From positions 1 to 64,000 of the forward strand of contig JACKHS010000007.1 in NCBI GenBank assembly GCA_020638875.1: a stretch of 64,000 nt of DNA. The letters are read 5' to 3'. Shown here one piece after another: positions 42,603-51,435 of this stretch. The notes beneath the pieces were generated by a model, which ran no database searches, was not told where the DNA came from, and worked only from the letters and a program-made list of their open reading frames with translations. The DNA comes from Planctomycetota bacterium. GTDB lineage: Bacteria; Planctomycetota; UBA1135; GCA-002686595. The translations under genes were made by a program, and so were the position numbers. Position 1 is the first letter of the stretch. The number at the start of each line of letters is the position of its first letter.

Positions 42603-44136
42603 ATGGCCATCGTCGTCTCCCTGATCGCGGACTCGCTCGCGGAGCTCGAGGCCGCCGCGCGGCGCCAGGAGCCGCTGGCCGACCTGCTCGAGCTGCGCCT
42701 CGACCGCATCCGCCGCCCGAGCGAGGCCGACCTCGCGCGCGTGATCCGCGGGCTGAAGAAGCGCGTGATCGTCACGATCCACGGCGCCGAGGCCTTCGGC
42801 GACTTCGCCGGGGACGTGGACGAGCGCCTCGAGACGCTGCGCACCGCCGCGCGCGCCGGGGCGGCCTTCGTCGACGTCGACTGGCGCCTGTCGCTCGAGC
42901 TCGGCGAGGTGGCCGGCAAGTGCCACCGCATCGTCTCGCGCCACGAGACGCAGGGCACGCCGGCGGACCTCGCCGGCCTGCTCGCGGAGGTCGAGGCCGT
43001 GCTCTACGAAGGCGACGTGGTCAAGCTCGTGACGCACGCGCGCACCTGCGAGGACGGCTGGCGCGTGCTGCGCCTCCTGCGCGAGCGCGGCAAGGGCCTG
43101 GTGGCCTTCGCGTCGGGCGAGGCGGGCAGCTTCACGCGCTACCTCGCGCCGATCCTCGGCTCGCCCTTCACCTACGCCGCGCCGGCGCTGTTCGTCGACG
43201 CGCCCGCGCAGCCGCCGACCGCGCCGGGCCAGGTGCGCGTCAACGACCTGCTCGCCGTCGCGCCGCCCGGCGGCCTCGGCCCCGAGACGGCCGTCTTCGG
43301 CGTGCTCGGCAACCCCGCGCGGCACTCGTGGTCGCCGCGGCTCTTCGGCATGGCGCTCAAGGGCGCGCGCCTCGACGCGCTGTACCTGCCCTTCGAGGCC
43401 GAGGACGTCGACGCCTTCCTCGACCTCGCCGACGACGAGAACCTGCGCGGGCTCTCGGTCACCGCGCCGTTCAAGGGCGGCGCGCTCGCGCGCGCGGCGG
43501 CGAGCGACGAGCTCACGCGGCGCGTCGGCGCGACGAACACGCTGGTGCGCGACGGCGCCGGCTGGCGCGCGCTCAACACCGACGTCGACGCGTTGCGCGA
43601 GACGCTCGAGCGCGGCTTCCTCGCGCACGAGCAGCGCACCGGCGCGGTGCGCGGTCCGCGCGGCGCGCGTGCTCGTGGTGGGCGCGGGCGGCGCGGCGCG
43701 CGCGGCGGCCGAAGCGGTGCGCGCGCTGGGCGCGCCGAGCTCGTCGTCGCCGCGCGGCGCGACGCCGCGGCGCGCGAGCGCGGCGGCCTTCGGCGGCGCC
43801 GCCGTCGCGTGGGCCGACCTCGCGCGCACGCCGTACGCCGCGCTCGTGCACTGCACGCCGGCGGGTTCGCTCGCGCAACCCGGCGCGCTGCCCTTCGCGG
43901 AGGAGGTGCTGCGAGCCGACGCGGTGGTCGTCGACGCGGTCTACCGGCCGCTGCGCACGCCGCTGCTGCGCGCGGCGGTCGCGCGCGGCGCCACGGCGGT
44001 GCCCGGCGGCGAGTGGTTCGTGCGCCAGGCGCTCCTGCAGTTCCGGCACTTCACCCGCCAGGAGCCCGACGAGGCGCTGATGCGGGCCACGTTCGAGCAG
44101 CTCCTGCGCGAGGACGCCGAGGCCGCCGCGGGATGA
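42603..44136 (+). CDS. aroDE: Bifunctional 3-dehydroquinate dehydratase (type I) / shikimate dehydrogenase, frameshifted
   Basis: Catalyses two consecutive shikimate-pathway steps. The N-terminal ~235 residues are a type I AroD: LLELRLDRI, VIVTIHG, the Schiff-base Lys in VVKLVTHA, and SRHETQG. The rest is AroE: VFGVLGNPARHSWSP (SxSP), LSVTAPFKGGA with the catalytic Lys, GATNTLVR and NTDVDALRETL. The NADP-binding part VLVVGAGGAARAAAEAV lies in another frame after a change near 43655-43670, and a further local pair near 43731 and 43785 garbles ELVVAARRDAAARE; the C-terminus (FRHFTRQEPDEALM) is clean. The stop overlaps aroK (ATGA), so the two genes form an operon. AroD-AroE fusions are known in plants and planctomycetes. 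Confidence 0.85.
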
Positions 44137-44672
44137 GCGCGGACGCGGAGCGTGTGGCGCTGGTCGGGCTGCGCGGCGCGGGCAAGTCGTCCGTGGGCCG
44201 CGCCCTCGCCGCGCGGCTGTGCTGGCCGTTCCTCGACCTCGACGAGCGGCTGGCGCTCCTCGGCCGGATGCAGGCGCTGCCGGGCGGGGCGGGCGAGCTC
44301 CTGGCCGAGCTGGGCGAGGCGGCCTTCCGCGACCTCGAGACCCGCGCGCTGGCCGAGGTGCTGGACGAGCCCGGGCCGCTCGTGCTCGCGACCGGCGGCG
44401 GGGCCGTCTGCCGGGCCGAGAACCGCGCGCGGCTCGCCGAGCGCTGCCGCTGCGTCTGGCTGGACGCGCCGGCCGAGGTCCTGCTCGAGCGCACCCGCCG
44501 CGACGCGACGCCGCGGCCGGCCTTGACCGACCTCGCGCCCCTGGACGAGGTGCGCCGCCTCGCCGCCGAGCGCGAAGCGTGGTACGCCGAGCTCGCCGAG
44601 CTGCGCGTCGACGTCGCGCGCGACGAGATCGATACGATCGCGCGCGTGATCCTCGCGCACCTTCGCCGCTAG
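44133..44672 (+). CDS. aroK: Shikimate kinase
   Basis: A 179-aa P-loop kinase that phosphorylates shikimate. Walker A is LVGLRGAGKSSVG, the shikimate-binding FLDLDERL follows with its Asp, then FRDLETRAL with the substrate Arg, the Walker B-like LATGGGAV loop, and RPALTDLAPLDEV with the lid Arg. Length is standard. Its ATG overlaps the stop of the AroDE gene by four bases, placing two or three consecutive pathway steps in one transcript. Confidence 0.93.
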   Translation: MSADAERVALVGLRGAGKSSVGRALAARLCWPFLDLDERLALLGRMQALPGGAGELLAELGEAAFRDLETRALAEVLDEPGPLVLATGGGAVCRAENRARLAERCRCVWLDAPAEVLLERTRRDATPRPALTDLAPLDEVRRLAAEREAWYAELAELRVDVARDEIDTIARVILAHLRR

Positions 44673-44857
44673 CGGCGCCCGTCCCCGGCACCCGGCAGGT
44701 GAAGCGCGCGGTTGACGTCACGTCTCGCGCACGGATGGTCGAAGAAGGGAGCGTGCGGCGCTGTCTCCATGCGAGCGCGTCGCGTACATTGGCACCCGCG
44801 AGGCGAGGGAGACCGGGCTCCCGCGCCGCCGGGTGCGCGCCATGGAATGAGCCACGC

Positions 44858-47776
44858 ATGAGAGTCCGAGCGAGTCGAGCGAAGCGCAGGGGGCGGTCCC
44901 TCCTCGCCGGCGCCCTGCTCGCGGCTCTGCTCTCGGCCGCGCCGCGCGCGTCGGCCGACGCGGCCTCCGCCGCCGAGGCGCTCGCCGCGGCCGCCGAGCC
45001 GGGCTCCACGATGGGCGCCGAGATGGCCGCCGAGATGGGCGTCGAGCTCGACCAGCTCCTCGACGAGGAGCTGCACGGCGACCCCGACGAGCTCTGGCAG
45101 CGCGACCCGACGCTGGCGCTGCGGGTGATGCTCCTGCGCGCCGGGCGCAACGTGCCCGCCGCCGTCTCCGCCGCGCGCCGCACCGAGCGCGACGAGGCTC
45201 GCGCCCGCGCCCTGGAGTGGCTGCGCGCGCGCCTGGCCGACGACCCGTCCTTCGGCCCGGCCTGGGCGCGCGTCACGGCCGCGCAGCTCGCCGCGCCCGA
45301 CCAGGGCGTGCTCTGGCGCGCCACCGCGCGCACGCTCGGCCGCCTGGGCCAGACCGACCTCGCCGGTGAGCTGGGGCGCGGCCTCGGATCGCCGCGGCCC
45401 GAGGTCGTGCAGGCCGCGCGCGCCGCGCTGTTCGACCTCTTCGTCGAGTGGTTCGACGACGCGGCCGCCTTCGACGCGTTCTGGATCGAGCACGGCGCCG
45501 GGTGCCGCGACACGCACTTCCGCGAGCGCCTCGAACAGTACGAGCGCCAGAACCGCCAGCTCACGACGCGCCTGCTCGAGCTCGACCCGACGCGCGCCGC
45601 CGCCACGCTCGCGTCGCCGGACCCGCGCCTGCGCGCCGCCGCCGTGCGCGTGCTGCCGCGCGGCATCGCCGGCGACACGGCCGAGGTCGCGCGCCAGCTC
45701 CTCGCGCACCTCGCGCAGGAGCCCGACGGCATGGCCTTCCAGGCCACGGTCGAGGCCCTGCTCGAGACGCAGACGGTGAGCGATCCCGCGGCGCCCGCGC
45801 TCGTCGAGCTGCGCGCGCTGCTCGCGCGGGTGGTCGAGGAGGGCTCGGCCGAGCTCGCCGCGCCCGCCGCGCACGCGCTCGGCCGCCTGGGCTGGGAGCC
45901 GAGCGCGGAAGGCGAGGCCAGCGTGCTGCGCGGGCTCGAGCTGCTCGCGCGCCAGCTCACGCGCTTGATGGAGCCGGGCTCGCTGGCCGACCGCGACACG
46001 GTCGTCATCACGTTGCAGGCGCTGTCCACGCTGGGCGAGGCCGCGCGCTCGGCCGAGCTCGACACGAGCGCGGTGCTCGCGCCCGTGCGCGAGGTCGTGC
46101 TGCGCGCGATCCAGGAGGAGCGCGAGTACGCCGGCGTGCGCATCGCCGCCGCGCGCCTGTTCGCGACCGTCGGCCGCCCCGAGGACGTCGCGCTCGCGGT
46201 GACCGTCATGGACGCGCCGGACACGCCGGCCGAGCTGGGCTACACGCTGCTCGGCGTGGTGGGAGAGCTCGCGCGCGGCATCGACCCCGCCGACCCGCAG
46301 GCCGACCGGCTGCTCGACACGCTGCTCGAGCGCCTGGGGCGCGACGACGCCGACCTGCGCCGCCGCGCGCTGTCGTTCCTCAGCGACCCCGCGCTCGCGC
46401 CGCTCGTGCGCCGCGCCGACCCGGCGCGCTTCCTGAAGAGCCTCGCGGCCGAGACGCTGCCCGACCTGCAGACGCAACTGCTCACGCTCGTGGCCGAGCT
46501 CGGCGGTCCCGAGCACGTCGCGCTCCTGCTGCAGCTCGACAACTTCGACGCGATCGCGAACGGCGGCCCGGCCGGCGTCGCGCAGCTCGTGCAGACCGCG
46601 CGGCGTCTGTCCGACGGCGACGCCGCGCTGCGCCTCGCCGCGGCCGAGCGCCTGCTGCAGGTGCCCAACGACGCGAACCGCGTCTCGCGCCTGCGCGAGG
46701 CGTTGTCGCTGGTGGCCGAGCTCGACGAGGTGGCCGCCGCCGCGCTGCCGCCCGCCGGACACGCCGCGATCGCGGCCTGGGCGCGCGAGCTGCGGCAGTC
46801 GGGCGGCGCGCTGCCCGGCGGCGCCGCCTTCCTGCGGCGCCTGATCGACGTGCACGTCGCGGCCTGCCTCGCCGCACCCGACGCGGACGGCGCGAACCTC
46901 GAGCACTTGCAGGCGCTGTTCCTGACCGACCTGCTGGCGCTCGACGCCGAGGCGGTCGAGCCGGCGCAGGTGCTCGCGCACTTCGAGCGCGCGCTGCAAG
47001 CCGCCGTGGCCGCCGGCCGCACGGCGCAGCGCCTGCTCGTGCTGCGCGACCGCGCGCGCTTCCACCTGCTGCAAGGGCAGGAGGCCCTCGCGCTCGCCGA
47101 CTACCGCGCGGTGTTCGCGGCCGAGCTCGGCGTCACGCCGGCCGGACCCTCGATCCTCGACCTCGCCGACCTGCGGCGCGGCGGCGACCTGATCGCGGCC
47201 TCGACCAACCCTGAGGACGACCCCGAGAGCGACGCGCGCACCGCCCGCGAGGCGTTGCACGTCTCGACCGCGCTGCTGCGCCGCGAGGCGTGGGCCTCCG
47301 AGCCCGCCGCGGTGCGCCTGCGCGACCTGCGCGACCTGGCGCAGCGCGCGCTGCGCTCGCGCACGCTCGAGGCGCTCGACCTCGCCGCCGCCGCGCTGCT
47401 CGAGCTGCCGCCCTTGCCGCCGCCGCCGGCCGAGGGCGAGGCCGCACCCGAGCTGCCGCCCTCGCCCGAGGGTGCGCCGTGGGCCGGTCTGCTCGAGGAC
47501 CGCGCCGCGCACCAAGCGCTGCTCGCCGACGCCGAGGCCCTGGCCACGCTGCGCGCGACGCTCGTCGGCGAGGCCGAGGCGCAGGTGCGTCCCGAGACGG
47601 CCCCGCCCGTCGAGACTCCGCCGGTGGACGAGACGCCCGCGCCGCCGCCGAGCGACACCGGCGACGGCGAAGGCGCGAGCCCCGCCTCCGGCCCCGGCGC
47701 GCCGCAGACCCCCGACTCCGCGACTCCGAAGACCTCGAACGGCACCTCGCGCAGCCTTTCTCGCTCGAGCCCTTGA
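44858..47776 (+). CDS. Large exported HEAT-like helical repeat protein
   Basis: A 972-aa protein with a basic N-terminus and signal peptide (RRGRSLLAGALLAALLSAAP). The body is a long helical solenoid with HEAT-like pairs (DPRLRAAAVRVLPRGIAGDT, VRIAAARLFATVGRPEDVAL, LRRRALSFLSDPALAPLVR, LRLAAAERLLQVPNDANR), then a TPR-like block near residue 720 (LLVLRDRARFHLLQGQEALA). The last ~75 residues are disordered, Pro/Glu/Thr/Ser-rich. ATG at 44858 is preferred since it directly precedes the signal peptide. It follows aroK after 185 bp and ends 39 bp before the tRNA. A scaffold role is likely; no catalytic motif is seen. Confidence 0.75.
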   Translation: MRVRASRAKRRGRSLLAGALLAALLSAAPRASADAASAAEALAAAAEPGSTMGAEMAAEMGVELDQLLDEELHGDPDELWQRDPTLALRVMLLRAGRNVPAAVSAARRTERDEARARALEWLRARLADDPSFGPAWARVTAAQLAAPDQGVLWRATARTLGRLGQTDLAGELGRGLGSPRPEVVQAARAALFDLFVEWFDDAAAFDAFWIEHGAGCRDTHFRERLEQYERQNRQLTTRLLELDPTRAAATLASPDPRLRAAAVRVLPRGIAGDTAEVARQLLAHLAQEPDGMAFQATVEALLETQTVSDPAAPALVELRALLARVVEEGSAELAAPAAHALGRLGWEPSAEGEASVLRGLELLARQLTRLMEPGSLADRDTVVITLQALSTLGEAARSAELDTSAVLAPVREVVLRAIQEEREYAGVRIAAARLFATVGRPEDVALAVTVMDAPDTPAELGYTLLGVVGELARGIDPADPQADRLLDTLLERLGRDDADLRRRALSFLSDPALAPLVRRADPARFLKSLAAETLPDLQTQLLTLVAELGGPEHVALLLQLDNFDAIANGGPAGVAQLVQTARRLSDGDAALRLAAAERLLQVPNDANRVSRLREALSLVAELDEVAAAALPPAGHAAIAAWARELRQSGGALPGGAAFLRRLIDVHVAACLAAPDADGANLEHLQALFLTDLLALDAEAVEPAQVLAHFERALQAAVAAGRTAQRLLVLRDRARFHLLQGQEALALADYRAVFAAELGVTPAGPSILDLADLRRGGDLIAASTNPEDDPESDARTAREALHVSTALLRREAWASEPAAVRLRDLRDLAQRALRSRTLEALDLAAAALLELPPLPPPPAEGEAAPELPPSPEGAPWAGLLEDRAAHQALLADAEALATLRATLVGEAEAQVRPETAPPVETPPVDETPAPPPSDTGDGEGASPASGPGAPQTPDSATPKTSNGTSRSLSRSSP

Positions 47777-47801
47777 CCCGCCCCCGCGCGGATCCCATCA
47801 T
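47773..47801 (+). promoter_or_regulatory. Promoter of the initiator tRNA gene
   Basis: TTGACC (47773-47778), a 17-bp spacer and CATCAT (47796-47801), ending 14 nt before the tRNA 5' end. The -35 overlaps the TGA stop of the upstream gene. Confidence 0.5.
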
Positions 47802-47815
47802 CTGCGACCCAACAC

Positions 47816-47892
47816 CGCGGGGTGGAGCAGTCAGGCAGCTCGTCGGGCTCATAACCCGGAGGTCGCAGGTTCGAATCCTGCCCCCGCTACCA
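47816..47892 (+). tRNA. Initiator tRNA-Met (CAT)
   Basis: A 77-nt cloverleaf with the 3' CCA encoded (47890-47892). The anticodon loop CTCATAA is flanked by GGG and CCC, the three G-C pairs that mark initiators, and the D-arm GTGGAGCAG and T-arm GCAGGTTCGAATCCTGC are standard. Positions 1 and 72 are C and T, so the first acceptor pair cannot form, the other initiator hallmark (C1-A72 in E. coli). A promoter-like element precedes it and a strong terminator follows. Confidence 0.95.
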
Positions 47893-47897
47893 CTCAA

Positions 47898-47938
47898 CGA
47901 ACCCGGACGGCCTTTGGCCTGCCGGGTTCGTCTCGTTT
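47898..47938 (+). terminator. Rho-independent terminator of the tRNA gene
   Basis: CGAACCCGG (47898-47906) pairs with CCGGGTTCG (47922-47930), with an inner GGCC/GGCC stem around a TTT loop, followed by TCTCGTTT. This is the best intrinsic terminator in the window. Confidence 0.8.
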
Positions 47939-47940
47939 CC

Positions 47941-48290
47941 GCGGGGGCAGGATTCGAACCTGCCTGTCTTTGGCCCAAAGGCTGGCGCCGTTGGAGCATT
48001 TCGAATCCTGCCCAGGAGTGTCCTGGCGAACGGCGAGGACCCGGCCGGGGAGGTGCGGTGGTCGAGTCCGCAGGGGCAAGGCTCGAACCTGCCTGTTCCT
48101 GGCGCCGCGGCCGGCGCGGTCGGAGCGCTTCGAGTCCGGCCCAGGGGCCGCTTGCCGATCGGCGATTACTGCACTGGCGCGACGCGGCGGGTGAAGGCGA
48201 GAGCTGGCAGCGCGACGCCCGAGAGGGCCAACGGCCGGCGCGGTTGGAGCGCTTCGAGTCCGGCCCGGGAGTGTCTGGGGGACGGTGAGC
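47941..48290. repeat. Array of three degenerate ~120-bp repeats built from tRNA T-arm-like inverted repeats
   Basis: The first 23 bp (47941-47963) are the exact reverse complement of tRNA positions 47865-47887 (T-arm plus 3' acceptor strand). Each unit carries a left CAGGATTCGAACCTGCCTG-type block, a GGC-rich middle (GGCTGGCGCCGTTGGAGC or CCGGCGCGGTTGGAGC) and a right TTCGAATCCTGCCCAGG-type block. Units begin near 47941, 48068 and 48181; left and right blocks of unit 1 form a hairpin, and the later units are more diverged. Units 1 and 3 also share a trailing GGAGTGTC-TGG segment. No protein is supported; translated frames give the antisense-tRNA artefact peptide GGRIRTCDL. Confidence 0.7.
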
Positions 48291-48527
48291 GGCGAGGGGG
48301 TCGGTGACGGTGGTCGCGGACGCGCTGTCGTTCGAGGCGGGGGCGGCGCGGGCGTCGTCCCGCGGCTTCGCGAGGGCCGTGGTGGGGCCGAGCGCGGGCG
48401 GGGTGCCGGAGACGCCGGCGGTCACGCTCCGCCTGCGGGGCGATGGTGGCGAGGTGCGCCTCGAGGGCGTGGAGCGCTGACGGGGCGGCGGGCTCGCGGG
48501 CGAGCGTTGCGAGGGCGGCGCGGCGCG
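48291..48527. other. Region without a clear gene
   Basis: About 240 bp between the repeat array and the end of the sigma-fusion gene. A 58-codon frame from GTG 48304 to 48480 exists on the plus strand but has no upstream ribosome site or family resemblance. Nothing else is seen. Confidence 0.4.
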
Positions 48528-51334
48528 TCAGCGTTCGAGCGGCTCGAGGCGCCACTCGGCCTGCGCGGTCTGGCCCGCCTCGATCTCGAAGCGTACGGGC
48601 GTGGCGCGTGCGAGCGGGGCGGCGAGACGCAGCTCGTAGGTTCCGGGGGCGAGGCAGTCGCGCAGGCCGACGCGCAGGTCCTCGCCGAGCAGGCGCAGGT
48701 GCGCCGACGCGCTGAAGACGCCGAAGCCCTCGCCGGCGAGCGCGCTGACGAAGATCGGCGGCGGGACGGGGCGCCCGTCGAGGCGCACCAGCTCGCAGGC
48801 GACGGCGGAGGACTGCAGGCTCGGGTCGGCGTGCAGGGCGAGTTGCAGGCGCCCGCCCGGCGCGCAGGTGAGCTGCGCCTCGAAGGTGCCGTCGGACACG
48901 AGCGTCGCCTCGAAGCGTTCGGTGAGCCAGGTGGCGCCGTGGAACGCGACCGGGATGTGCTCCTCGGCGGGGCGTACGGTGAGCTGCCAGCGGCCGGGCG
49001 GCACGTTCGCGGCCGCGTACGCGCCGTCGCGCAGAGAGAGCGGCTCCTCGCGCGCCTGCAGGGGCGGATCGTCGAGCGAGTCGAGCTGCAGGTGCACGTG
49101 CTCGGGTGCGCCGGACGGCGGCGCGCGCAGCACGATGCGAGCGGGCGGCGCGGCGTCCGCGAGGCGCAGTTCGAGCGTCGCCTCGCGCGCGCGGCCGAGG
49201 GCGGGGAGCTCGAACGGCACGCTCTCGCGCCCTTCGCACGAGGCGTTGCCGCGGTAGTCGTGACGCAGGTCGGCCGCGACGCGCACGACGCCGTCGGCGC
49301 CCGTCGGCAGGCTGCTGAAGCTGCCGCCGCCGCCGAGCGTGAGCAGCGCACCGGCGACCGGACCGCGCGAGTCGCGCACCTGGAACGTGAGCGTGCCCAG
49401 GTGCTCGCCGAGCACGACGCCTTGCGCCGGCGCGACGACGGTCGGCCACTCGCAGTCGCGCAGCACGGTGTCCACGCGCAGGCCGTGCACCTCGAGGCGC
49501 CAGCTCCCGGGCTCCAGGCCGCGCAGCTCGAAGCTCCCGTCGCGCTGCACCGCGCAGCTCTGCGTCGCGAGGCGCGCGCCGCCGCGCAGCTCGCGCAGCC
49601 CGCGCACGCTGCTGCGGTCGAGGACGGTCGCGACCGGCGCCGGCGCTGCGGTCGGCTCGTCCGCGCCGCGCACGCGCCACGCCAGGACGCGCAGCTCGCC
49701 GAGGCGGGCGTCGAGGCGCATTCCTCCCGCTCCGCTCGCGTCGGCGCCGCGGGGCGCGATCAGCGACGGCACCAGGTCCACGCGACCGCGGATCGCCGCG
49801 CGGCCCGCCTCGAGCACGAGGTCGGGGAGCTCGAGCGTCGCGCCGCGCTCGAGCGCGATCGGCGCGCCCGCGGGCAGCAGGCCCGCGAGGTCCGCGCGCA
49901 CGTCGAGCCGGCCCTCGCGCAGCGACTTGATCGCGTAGCGCCCCTCGGCGTCGCACGTCGCGCGCTCGAGGCCCAGCAGCTCGCCGTCGGCGTGCGCGAG
50001 GTCGTCGCCGCCGAGGCTCACCTCCGCGTCCTCGACGCGCCACCCCGCGGGCACGCGCACGCGGCCGGTGACGACCGACGCGAGGCGCAGGCGCAGCTCG
50101 CACGCGTACTCGTGCCGCTCGAGCCCGTCCCCGCTCGTCTCCGCGGGAGCGGCCTGGACCACGGTGTGCTCGCTCAGGTAGCGCGGGTGTCGGGCCCAGA
50201 CGTCGAGCGCGGGGACGGACGACGTCGCGAGCCACGCGTCCAGCACGCCCGGCGCGCCGTCGGCCGCGAGCACCGGGCCGAGGTCGAGCGCGAAGGAGCC
50301 GTCGGCGCGCGCCGTGCCCGTCACGCGCCCGCGGCCCGCGACGCTCGCCTCGAGCTCGACCTCCGCCGCGTCGGCCGGGTCGACGTCGAGCAGGCGACCG
50401 ACGAGGACGAGCGCGGACGACCCGGCCGCGGGCGGCGCGTCCTGCAGGGCGCGCGCGACCTCCGCGCGCGTCGCCGCGTCGTCGCTCGACGTGGACGCGG
50501 CGCTGCGCGGCGACGACGCGGGCGCGGGGCGGGCTCCGCCGGCGCGCTCGTGACGACGGTCACGTCCTCCGTGCGCGGCGGCGCCGCGTCGCGCGGCCAG
50601 AGCGTCCAGGTGCACAGGACGGCGGCGCAGGCGAGCACCGCGACGAGCGTCTTCGTCGACACGTAGAGACCTCCCAGGGCGACAGGAGACGAGAGCGCCA
50701 CGGCGCCCAGCGCCGCGGGCGTCGCGGCGCGCTCGAGCACGGCGGCGCGCAGCGCGGCCTCGCCGCGCGTTCCGCACAGCAGCAGCGCGCCGCCGCCGGC
50801 CAGACCCGCGGGCAGCGCGCGGCGCAGGAGCTCGAGACCGCGCAGCAGTTGCATGCGCACGGTGCCGGGCGCGCGCTCGAGCTCGCGCGCGATCTCGCCC
50901 GGCGGCTTCCCGTCGAGCAGGCTCGCGCGGACGACCTCGCGGTAGAGCGTCGGCAGGTGCGCGAGCGCCTTCACCACGGCCGCGCGGACCTCGGCGGACA
51001 GCGCGTCGCTCGCGGGGTCCTCGGCGCGTCGCGGCCAGAGTCGGTCCGGCTCCGGGCTGCGGCGCGCGTCGCGGCGCTGCTTGCGCGCGAGCTTCGTGAG
51101 GATGCCGAAGAGCCAGGGCAGCAGCGGCTCGCTCGCGCGCCAGCGCTGGGGGCGCTCGAGCGCGGCGAGGAAGCACTGCTGCACGAGGTCCTCCGCGCTC
51201 GCGACGTCCGGCGCCATGTGCACCGCGAGGCGCAGCAGCTCGGGCGCGGCCAGGTCGAAGAGCTTCCCCAGCGCCGACAGGTCCTGCCGGCTGCGGTAGC
51301 GTTCGAAGAGGTCCTCCAGCTCGCCGTTCTTCAC
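48528..51334 (-). CDS. Sigma-70-family (ECF-like) factor fused to a membrane segment and extracytoplasmic carboxypeptidase-regulatory-like domains (one frameshift)
   Basis: About 935 codons. Residues ~20-95 are sigma region 2 (AEDLVQQCFLAALE, LLPWLFGILTKLARKQRRD) and ~115-175 region 4 with its helix-turn-helix (LPTLYREVVRASLL, PPGEIARELERAPGTVRMQL). A hydrophobic stretch and a transmembrane helix (TLVAVLACAAVLCTWTLW, ~228-246) follow, then ~660 residues of Ig/carboxypeptidase-regulatory-like beta domains (GRVTGTARADGSFALDLG, GSFELRGLEPGSWRLEVHG, GVVLGEHLGTLTFQV). One frame change lies at 50520-50545, just after the membrane helix, in a CCCGCCCCGCGCCCGCG run. GTG at 51334 is chosen because GGAGAG lies 7 nt upstream. 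Such a protein could sense outside and regulate transcription at the membrane. Confidence 0.8.
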
Positions 51335-51341
51335 GTCACCA

Positions 51342-51347
51342 CTCTCC
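51342..51347 (-). promoter_or_regulatory. Shine-Dalgarno that fixes the sigma-fusion start
   Basis: On the minus strand GGAGAG lies 7 nt before GTG 51334. Two other in-frame GTG codons upstream have no comparable site. Confidence 0.6.
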
Positions 51348-51359
51348 ACGGCGCCGCCG

Positions 51360-51388
51360 AGCGTCACGGCGAAGCGCGAAAATGTCCA
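51360..51388 (-). promoter_or_regulatory. Promoter of the sigma-factor fusion gene
   Basis: On the minus strand TGGACA (51388-51383), a 17-bp spacer, GACGCT (51365-51360), with a predicted start about 19 nt before the GTG at 51334. The -35 matches five of six consensus bases and the -10 resembles the TACGCT elements seen elsewhere in the window. Confidence 0.5.
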
Positions 51389-51435
51389 GCGCGCCCGGGA
51401 GAGCGGCGCGCGCGTCCCGGCGTGCGGACGAGCTC

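Noticed and set aside
44712..44740. TTGACG promoter before the HEAT-like gene
   Set aside because: The hexamer 17 bp downstream is ATGGTC, a poor -10.
47941..48000. A second tRNA on the minus strand
   Set aside because: Only the T-arm and part of the acceptor fit; there is no matching 5' acceptor strand, D-arm or CCA/discriminator.
47941..48290. CRISPR array
   Set aside because: Only three degenerate ~120-bp units with internal inverted repeats; no uniform short repeats with unique spacers and no cas genes.
47133..48425. Minus-strand reading frame across the tRNA with GGRIRTCDLRVMSPTS
   Set aside because: This peptide is the antisense of a tRNA and the repeat array, not a protein.
48304..48480. 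58-codon plus-strand gene
   Set aside because: No ribosome site or family resemblance; composition fits random G+C-rich DNA.
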